Positions 1 to 4,627 of a stretch of 5,313 bases of DNA are shown here, piece after piece; the stretch's first letter is position 1; every line of letters starts with the position of its first letter. The stretch is from Pleurocapsa sp. MO_226.B13 (lineage in GTDB: Bacteria; Cyanobacteriota; Cyanobacteriia; Cyanobacteriales; Xenococcaceae): NCBI GenBank assembly GCA_030064795.1, contig JASJEI010000533.1, forward strand, positions 1 through 5,313. The letters run 5' to 3'. The translations under genes were made by a program, and so were the position numbers. Under the pieces are notes generated by a model. The model did no database searches. It saw only the letters and a program-made list of their open reading frames with translations, and was not told the origin of the DNA.

Positions 1-277
1 TCAACAACTAAAAGTTAAAGCAACTATTCCTTTAGTAAAAGAATATTTGGATCAATTGCCAGCCCAATTACAAGCCAAATGGCAAGATTTAGAGCAACTT
101 TCAGGGGATTCTGGGGAAATAGTTACTAATATAAAAAACTTCGGTACTGTAGTTGAAACTGGGTCAGGATTATTGTTATTAACAGAGGTTCAACTTGCAG
201 GAAAAAAATCGCAATCAGGATGGGATTTTGTTAATGGAATGCACTTATCTGTCGGAGAGAAATTAGGTGACTCTTGA
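1..277 (+). CDS. fmt: Methionyl-tRNA formyltransferase, C-terminal fragment (5' end outside window)
   Basis: Fmt transfers a formyl group from 10-formyl-tetrahydrofolate to Met-tRNAfMet in the cytoplasm, making the initiator tRNA used in bacterial translation. The frame is open from base 2 with no stop until TGA at 275-277, so 91 C-terminal residues are visible and the true start lies upstream; the TTG at 47 is internal. The segment GLLLLTEVQLAGKKSQSGWD followed by FVNG and a final GEKLGD is the characteristic end of cyanobacterial Fmt, in the C-terminal OB-like domain that contacts tRNA. The N-terminal formyl-transfer domain with its catalytic Asn-His-Asp is not in the window. No clear rho-independent terminator follows; heptamer repeats begin 5 nt after the stop. 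Identification is from remembered family sequence and is strong; only the start is unknown. Confidence 0.94.
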   Translation, partial: QQLKVKATIPLVKEYLDQLPAQLQAKWQDLEQLSGDSGEIVTNIKNFGTVVETGSGLLLLTEVQLAGKKSQSGWDFVNGMHLSVGEKLGDS

Positions 278-282
278 TTGAA

Positions 283-343
283 GTCAAAAGTTAAAAGTCT
301 ATTATTAAGTCAAGAGTCAAAAGTCAAAAGTCAAAAGTTTTTT
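283..343. repeat. Heptanucleotide tandem repeat (GTCAAAA type)
   Basis: Short tandem heptamers begin just after the fmt stop. GTCAAAA (283-289) and GTTAAAA (290-296) are followed by a 12-nt interruption, then GTCAAGA (309-315), three perfect GTCAAAA units (316-336) and a degenerate GTTTTTT (337-343). This matches the short tandemly repeated repetitive (STRR) heptamers known from cyanobacterial intergenic regions. Function is unknown; slippage during replication is the usual explanation for copy-number change. Confidence 0.85.
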
Positions 344-508
344 AGAACAAAGGTTGTAAGCTTTTTGAATGAATGTTGCATTTACCTCTAAGTCTACTGA
401 CTTCGCTCTTGAATCCTGAAAGATGATCAAAAGCTAAAATAAAACTTGGAATTAATTAGTTATTTTTTCTTAATGTTTTCTTTAGTAAAGAAGGGATTGA
501 CAAAAGGC

Positions 509-613
509 GATCTCGAAGAGATCCGCTACGCGGGGCGCGCAGCGCCAGCCTTCGGCTGACCACGAAGTGCCAGGCTCTGCCTGGTCTCGCAAAGCGAGGC
601 GCTACGCGATCGC
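509..613. repeat. GC-rich run of abutting mini-hairpins ending in HIP1
   Basis: Within AT-rich surroundings, 105 bp of GC-rich sequence resolves into consecutive inverted repeats, each with a 3-nt loop: GATCTC-GAA-GAGATC (509-523), CCGC-TAC-GCGG (523-533), GGCGC-GCA-GCGCC (534-546), CAGCC-TTC-GGCTG (546-558), CAC-GAA-GTG (561-569), CCAGGC-TCT-GCCTGG (570-584), CTCGC-AAA-GCGAG (586-598), GCG-CTA-CGC (599-607). It closes with the HIP1 palindrome GCGATCGC (606-613). It belongs to the class of dispersed palindromic repeats common in cyanobacterial genomes; its modules look like those seen around HIP1 sites. It is symmetric, so no strand is assigned. Confidence 0.85.
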
Positions 614-636
614 TGATGGTAATATAATTTTAGTTC

Positions 637-690
637 TTTATAATGGGGGTGGTGACTCTCGTAGATAAACGCTACCACTTCCATTATGAA
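637..690 (+). other. 18-bp imperfect inverted repeat, candidate + strand RNA stem-loop
   Basis: Bases 637-654 pair with 673-690 without bulges across an 18-nt loop. Fourteen pairs are Watson-Crick, including ATAATGG/CCATTAT (640-646 with 681-687) and GTGGT/ACCAC (649-653 with 674-678). The other four (639-688, 647-680, 648-679, 654-673) are G-U only if the + strand is transcribed; on the opposite strand they would be A-C mismatches. This suggests a structured + strand RNA, either part of the operon's long leader or a small RNA. A decayed miniature mobile element is the alternative. No T-run follows directly, so it is not a standard terminator. Confidence 0.5.
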
Positions 691-747
691 ACAAATAATA
701 TCACAGGTAAAAACAAATTCCAAGCAGTTCAATTTATTAATTTTTTT

Positions 748-767
748 CGTTAATAAACGTTAATAAA
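748..767. repeat. Perfect tandem 10-bp duplication CGTTAATAAA x2
   Basis: CGTTAATAAA occurs twice with no gap (748-757 and 758-767). An upstream TTTATTAA (733-740) is the exact complement of TTAATAAA in both copies (750-757 and 760-767), so either copy could close an 8-bp stem, but not both. A -10-like TATAGT (769-774) follows. It could be a tandem binding site or simple duplication; the low GC content makes any stem weak. Confidence 0.55.
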
Positions 768-884
768 ATATAGTTTTTAAGATAAAAATCAAGTAAACCA
801 ACGTCAATTTTAATTAGACTTTTTGCATAAATCAAATTTTTGAATATTGTCCACAGATAAACGTAGTAAAAGTTCTAATTGTAG

Positions 885-909
885 GTTGGGTTGAAGAATG
901 AAACCCAAC
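885..909. repeat. Hairpin GTTGGGTT / AACCCAAC (dispersed cyanobacterial repeat type)
   Basis: An exact 8-bp inverted repeat (885-892 with 902-909) encloses a 9-nt loop. Similar TTGGGTT...AACCCAA elements are, as I remember them, widespread in cyanobacterial intergenic regions. There is no T-run behind it, so it is not a classical terminator. A second copy of the right arm, AACCCAAC, lies at 1005-1012. Confidence 0.6.
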
Positions 910-921
910 AACTATAACAAT

Positions 922-939
922 AGATAGTTTTCACTATCT
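922..939. repeat. Short hairpin AGATAGT / ACTATCT
   Basis: A perfect 7-bp inverted repeat (922-928 with 933-939) has a 4-nt loop TTTC. It sits 12 nt after the previous hairpin and has no T-run. It could be an operator-like dyad or part of a structured leader; the sequence alone does not decide. Confidence 0.45.
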
Positions 940-1062
940 CTCTACTCATCCTAACAAAACTTAAGTTGAGCTATATTTGGTTAATACATTTAAGATTTTG
1001 ATTTAACCCAACTTTTTTTCTCGCTAATAATTAAAACGAATGAAAAAAATACTACAAAAGAA

Positions 1063-2139
1063 ATGATTAAACTAGACAAAATTTTATCTACAACTCTTTT
1101 AACATCAACAATATTAATCGCAATTGGTCGATCGCCTCCCCCTCAAGCACAATTAATTACACCTAATTCCCAAAATATTTATCTAGCCCAAAAACAAACT
1201 AAATTAGTTCAAGCAGTAGACACTATCGGCATTACTGTCAGCGATATGGATCGGGCGATCGCCTTTTATTCAGAAGCGTTATCTTTTAAAAAGATTGCGG
1301 ACATAGAAGTCTATGGCGAAGAATACGAACAACTGCTGGGACTATTTGGAGTTCGCTTGCGTTTAGTTAGGATGCAACTTGGGAATGAAACAATAGAATT
1401 AATCCAGCATCTAACCCCCCAAGGTAAACCAGTTCCTATTGACTCTCGTAGTAATGACCTTTGGTTTCAACATATTGCGATCGTAGTTAGCAATATGGAT
1501 CGAGCCTATCAACAACTGCGTAAGTTTAATGTTACTCATGTTTCCACTGCACCCCAAAAGTTACCCGACTATATCGAAGCAGCAGCAGGAATTGAAGCTT
1601 TTTACTTCCGCGATCCCGATGATAATACTTTAGAGCTAATTTACTTTCCCCCAGATAAAGGCGATCCGCGCTGGCAAAAGCCTACAAAAAAACTATTTAT
1701 TGGTATCGATCATACCGCGATCGCCGTTTCCGATACAGAAACCAGTCGTCAATTTTATCAGGACTTACTGGGACTAGAGGTTGCAGGAGAAAGCGAAAAC
1801 TATGGCACAGAACAAGAACACCTCAATAATGTTGAAGGTGCAAGATTAAAAATTACAGGTTTAAAAGCCGATGTAGGCATAGGAGTTGAGTTTCTAGAGT
1901 ATTTACAGCCTCGTAATGCTCGACCCTTACCAGATGGTACAACACCTAAAGATTTGATTCACTGGGAAACGACTTTAGTTGTCCAAGATGCAGATATAGC
2001 TGCGGAAAAACTACGCCAGGGTAATTATCAATTTGTTTCCGAAGGAGTAGCAGAAATTGCTGAACCAACTTTGGGCTTTAAACGAGCCTTTCTAGTACGC
2101 GATCCTGACGGTCACGTTTTAAGAATTGTCCAACGCTGA
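1063..2139 (+). CDS. Exported two-domain VOC (glyoxalase/dioxygenase-like) protein
   Basis: This 358-residue protein carries two vicinal-oxygen-chelate domains, about 50-196 and 212-357, joined by a PPDKGDPRWQKP-type linker. The N-terminus (MIKLDK, then hydrophobic residues 8-21, then Pro/Gln-rich sequence) looks like a signal peptide or membrane anchor; the cleavage site is unclear and there is no lipobox Cys. VOC folds use four ligands (His, Glu, His, Glu). By internal alignment, domain 1 has T54, E112, H137, E191 and domain 2 has H217, E276, E302, R354, so each half lacks part of the site. The protein has no cysteine, which argues against an ArsI-type C-As lyase. Two HIP1 sites lie inside the gene. 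The start is chosen because it leads straight into the signal-like segment; the RBS is weak and a tiny upstream ORF overlaps the ATG. It is the first gene of the likely operon. Family is secure; reaction and substrate are unknown. Confidence 0.88.
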   Translation: MIKLDKILSTTLLTSTILIAIGRSPPPQAQLITPNSQNIYLAQKQTKLVQAVDTIGITVSDMDRAIAFYSEALSFKKIADIEVYGEEYEQLLGLFGVRLRLVRMQLGNETIELIQHLTPQGKPVPIDSRSNDLWFQHIAIVVSNMDRAYQQLRKFNVTHVSTAPQKLPDYIEAAAGIEAFYFRDPDDNTLELIYFPPDKGDPRWQKPTKKLFIGIDHTAIAVSDTETSRQFYQDLLGLEVAGESENYGTEQEHLNNVEGARLKITGLKADVGIGVEFLEYLQPRNARPLPDGTTPKDLIHWETTLVVQDADIAAEKLRQGNYQFVSEGVAEIAEPTLGFKRAFLVRDPDGHVLRIVQR

Positions 2140-2145
2140 CGACGT

Positions 2146-2211
2146 GAGTTCGGAGTTCGGAATTCGGAGTCAAGGACAATTAGCAATTAGCAATCAACAA
2201 TCAACAATCAA
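2146..2211. repeat. Two successive heptanucleotide repeat blocks before the GMC gene
   Basis: The spacer between the VOC stop and the GMC start is nearly all heptamers. Block 1 is GAGTTCG, GAGTTCG, GAATTCG, GAGTCAA (2146-2173). After GGA comes block 2: CAATTAG twice (2177-2190) and CAATCAA three times (2191-2211). A degenerate unit CAAAACC (2212-2218) runs directly into the ATG, so the leader has no visible Shine-Dalgarno sequence. Being noncoding repeat, it also argues against in-frame upstream starts (GTG 2144, TTG 2126). Confidence 0.85.
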
Positions 2212-2218
2212 CAAAACC

Positions 2219-3766
2219 ATGAAAGAACATTACGACATCATCATAATCGGTACAGGTGCAGGTGGTGGCACAATGGCGAGAGCTTTAGCAGACACTGGAA
2301 AGAGTATTTTGATTCTAGAAAAAGGAGGCTTTGTTCCTCGCGAAAAAGATAATTTAGATGCTAAGGCGATGTGGGTAGATTTAAAATATACTCCCAATGA
2401 CACTTGGTATCATAACGGTAAAGCTTTTAGACCCATACACCCCCATTACTATGTCGGAGGAAACACCAAATTCTATGGTGCAGCCCTATTCCGCCTCCGC
2501 AAACGAGACTTTGAAGAAATAGAACATCATGGAGGTATATCTCCCGCCTGGTCAATTACCAATGAAGATTTAGAACCCTATTATGAACTGGGGGAAAAAT
2601 GGTACTATGTCCACGGTGAAGCAGGAATTGACCCAACAGAGCCAGAGCGAGCCAATCCTTATCCCTATCCACCTTTAGAACACGAACCGCGCATCCAAAA
2701 ACTGAATGACGATCTAGCTGCTAACGGGTTAAATCCATTTCCTCTTCCTATCGGTATGCGGATGGGACTTGACAGAGAAGAGGGGGCAACCAGTAGTTTA
2801 GATTTATGGCCTCAATTTGACGGCTATCCTGACCCCTATGAAATAAAAGCAGATTCCCATGTTGTCGGAGTCAGACCCGCATTACAGTATGAAAATGTCA
2901 CCCTCAAAACTCACAGTCCAGTTACCAGATTAGAAACAGATGCTTCTGGTAGGAAAGTTAACAAGGTGGTGGTGAAACCCGATAATGGCGAAATAGTAGA
3001 GTATTCAGCCGATGTAGTAGTAGTTGCTGCTGGTGCTTTAGGTTCTGCATTATTATTTTTGCGATCGCAACAGGACAAACACCCCAATGGCTTAGCAAAT
3101 TCAACCGATTTAGTCGGTCGTAACTTTATGGGACATAATAACGCTACTGTAATTGCTATCAGTAAAACTCCCAACGATGCCACCTTTGAAAAAACTCTAG
3201 CTCTTGCTGATTACTACTGGGGAGATGAATCTTTTAAATATCCTATGGGATTGATTCAAATGTTGGGTAAAGTCAACGAGCAGATAATGCGCTTTGAATC
3301 ACCAGAGCCTCTAGGAAACATGACCTATGCAGAGATGGCTGCTCATTCTTTGGATTTTTGGCTACAAAGTGAAGATTTACCCGACTTAGACAATCGAATT
3401 GGTTACGACAACCAGGGTAACGTAGTATTTGACTATAAAGCTAACAATGTGGAAGCAGGAATTCAACTTAAAAACCGTCTTCACGACTTGTTAGATTGTA
3501 TTGGTTGTCACCCTGGCAGTCAAAATGTTGATTTTTATCTCGGTTCTGATGTCGCCATTCCCCTAGGACATACAATGGGAACGATGAAAATGGGGACAAA
3601 CGCCAAAAATTCTGTCCTCGATCCTTATTGTCGAACTCACGAACTAGATAATGTTTTCGTCACCGATGGCAGCTTCTTCGTTTCGGCTGGAGCAGTTAAT
3701 CCCACACTGACGATTATTGCTCAAACATTAAGGGTTGCAGACTATATCAAAAACCAGATTCTATAA
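2219..3766 (+). CDS. GMC-family FAD-dependent oxidoreductase
   Basis: Glucose-methanol-choline (GMC) flavoenzymes oxidise an alcohol group of a sugar, polyol, choline or sterol, passing electrons to O2 or another acceptor. In the 515-residue product, an N-terminal Rossmann segment YDIIIIGTGAGGG (GxGxxG at 11-16) and E34 at the end of the second strand bind FAD. YYVGGNTKFYGAALFRL (77-93) resembles the first GMC signature, and VVVVAAGALGSALL (266-279) the second. The C-terminal domain has H451 in GHTMGTMKMG and N494 in GAVNPTLTI, matching the catalytic His-Asn pair. Length is normal for bacterial GMC proteins. No signal peptide is seen, so it is probably cytoplasmic. ATG 2219 is preferred because the flavin motif starts a few residues later; in-frame TTG 2126 and GTG 2144 would add translated repeat. 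The gene starts 79 nt after the VOC gene and contains one HIP1 site (3061). Family is secure; substrate is unknown. Confidence 0.92.
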   Translation: MKEHYDIIIIGTGAGGGTMARALADTGKSILILEKGGFVPREKDNLDAKAMWVDLKYTPNDTWYHNGKAFRPIHPHYYVGGNTKFYGAALFRLRKRDFEEIEHHGGISPAWSITNEDLEPYYELGEKWYYVHGEAGIDPTEPERANPYPYPPLEHEPRIQKLNDDLAANGLNPFPLPIGMRMGLDREEGATSSLDLWPQFDGYPDPYEIKADSHVVGVRPALQYENVTLKTHSPVTRLETDASGRKVNKVVVKPDNGEIVEYSADVVVVAAGALGSALLFLRSQQDKHPNGLANSTDLVGRNFMGHNNATVIAISKTPNDATFEKTLALADYYWGDESFKYPMGLIQMLGKVNEQIMRFESPEPLGNMTYAEMAAHSLDFWLQSEDLPDLDNRIGYDNQGNVVFDYKANNVEAGIQLKNRLHDLLDCIGCHPGSQNVDFYLGSDVAIPLGHTMGTMKMGTNAKNSVLDPYCRTHELDNVFVTDGSFFVSAGAVNPTLTIIAQTLRVADYIKNQIL

Positions 3767-3769
3767 TTT

Positions 3770-3797
3770 TTAGCCATTAGCTATTAGCTATTAACAA
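3770..3797. repeat. Heptanucleotide repeat (TTAGCTA type) before the channel gene
   Basis: The 34-nt spacer between the GMC stop and the next ATG is four heptads: TTAGCCA, TTAGCTA, TTAGCTA, TTAACAA, then ACA and the start codon at 3801. No purine-rich ribosome site is present. The unit differs from those in the two earlier spacers, while the 7-nt period is the same. Confidence 0.8.
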
Positions 3798-3800
3798 ACA

Positions 3801-4601
3801 ATGAAAGAACACTGGCGAGAATATCTAATAGAAGCCTGGGGATTAGGAATATTTATGGTGTCAGCAGGAATATTTGCGACGATTCTTTATTCTCCTGCAT
3901 CTCCTTTTTCGATGATAATTTCTAACGATTTTATTAAAGGATTATTGATGGGAATTGCGATGGGTTTAACCGCGATCGCGATTATTTATTCTCCTTGGGG
4001 CAAGCGATCGGGAGCGCATATTAATCCTGCGGTAACAATTACTTTTTTTCGTCTCAAAAAGATAACAACAATAGACACTTTAGGGTATATTGTCGCTCAG
4101 TTCGTAGGCGGACTATTAGGAATTTTATTAGTAGCAATAATCTTAGGCAATCCCTTTACCAATCCCCCAATTAATTATGTAGTAACTGTTCCTGGTAAAT
4201 GGGGTGTGATCGCTGCTTTAATAGTAGAATTCATACTTTCTTTGGGCTTAATGCTGATGGTTTTATTTACCAGTAATAATAATCGATTATCCAAATACAC
4301 GGGGATTTTTGCTGGTATTTTAGTGGCTATTTACATTACTTTGGCTGCTCCGATATCTGGCATGAGTATCAACCCTGCTCGTACCTTTGCTTCTGCTTTA
4401 CCCGCTCAAATTTGGTCTGGTTTTTGGATTTATTATTTTGCTCCTCCCCTAGCAATGCTCTTAGCAGCAGAAATCTATTTACATTATCCAGGAAAACCCA
4501 AAACTATCTGCTACAAACTTTGTCCCAACGGCGAACAACCTTGTCTTGCTACTAAATGTTGCAGTAGTTGCGATGAAATGATTCGATATTGGCGAACATA
4601 A
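3801..4601 (+). CDS. Aquaporin/MIP-family channel with six-cysteine C-terminal tail
   Basis: MIP channels let water or small neutral solutes cross the inner membrane passively. The 266-residue product has six predicted membrane segments (about 8-30, 44-63, 92-116, 133-157, 166-183, 204-227) and both NPA half-helices: SGAHINPAVT (N75-A77) and SGMSINPART (N191-A193, then the filter R194). Aligned by eye to E. coli AqpZ, filter positions F43, H174 and T183 correspond to M54, I179 and M188, so it is not a typical water filter; wider solutes such as polyols are possible but unproven. After the last helix a roughly 35-residue tail, expected in the cytoplasm, carries C237, C241, C248, C253, C254 and C257 (CX3CX6CX4CCX2C), suggesting metal binding or thiol chemistry. 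It starts 34 nt after the GMC gene and ends 26 nt before the next, and contains one HIP1 site. Family is secure; the solute is unknown. Confidence 0.92.
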   Translation: MKEHWREYLIEAWGLGIFMVSAGIFATILYSPASPFSMIISNDFIKGLLMGIAMGLTAIAIIYSPWGKRSGAHINPAVTITFFRLKKITTIDTLGYIVAQFVGGLLGILLVAIILGNPFTNPPINYVVTVPGKWGVIAALIVEFILSLGLMLMVLFTSNNNRLSKYTGIFAGILVAIYITLAAPISGMSINPARTFASALPAQIWSGFWIYYFAPPLAMLLAAEIYLHYPGKPKTICYKLCPNGEQPCLATKCCSSCDEMIRYWRT

Positions 4602-4627
4602 ACTAATCAAGAAAGAGCAAAAATGTT

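Larger units (their letters stand above)
278..1062. other. Long structured intergenic spacer without a gene
   Basis: This 785-bp AT-rich stretch holds no credible protein gene on either strand. It contains heptamer repeats, the GC-rich hairpin run at 509-613, a long stem at 637-690, a tandem 10-mer at 748-767, hairpins at 885-909 and 922-939, and a 10-bp perfect palindrome AACTTAAGTT at 958-967, each described separately where it adds something. No promoter is convincing. Weak candidates are TTGCAT (823-828) with TATTGT (845-850) at 16-nt spacing, TATAGT (769-774) as an isolated -10-like box, and a perfect TTGACA (497-502) with no matching -10 because the hairpin run occupies that place. The downstream operon must be transcribed from somewhere in this spacer or upstream, so a long 5' leader is plausible. 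Confidence 0.7.

Noticed and set aside
283..343. Heptamer repeats as a CRISPR array
   Set aside because: The units are 7 bp with no spacers, and there is no cas gene.
368..418. A 16-codon ORF (MNVAFTSK...) after the fmt gene
   Set aside because: It is very short, has no ribosome site and shows no similarity I recognise; such ORFs are expected by chance.
497..502. Perfect -35 box TTGACA
   Set aside because: The -10 position at 16-18 nt spacing falls in the GC-rich hairpin run with no TATAAT-like sequence.
526..732. A 68-codon open frame on the - strand
   Set aside because: Its C-terminal third is translated palindromic repeat (509-613), its middle covers the 637-690 stem, and it has no ribosome site or recognisable domain.
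1063..2139. VOC protein as an ArsI C-As lyase working with an arsenic-transporting channel
   Set aside because: ArsI depends on cysteines for arsenical binding and this VOC protein has none; no arsR, arsC or arsM gene is visible nearby.
2126..2218. Upstream in-frame TTG (2126) or GTG (2144) starts for the GMC gene
   Set aside because: The extension would overlap or abut the VOC gene and translate heptamer repeats, while the FAD-binding motif begins a few residues after ATG 2219 as is normal for GMC proteins.
2911..3183. A 90-codon open frame on the - strand
   Set aside because: It lies wholly inside the well-supported GMC gene on the opposite strand and its translation resembles no family I know.
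3497..3511. CIGCH (C427-H431) in the GMC protein, matching the c-type haem motif CxxCH
   Set aside because: The protein has no export signal, and covalent haem attachment needs the periplasmic side; it is a single motif within a folded GMC domain, so chance is more likely.
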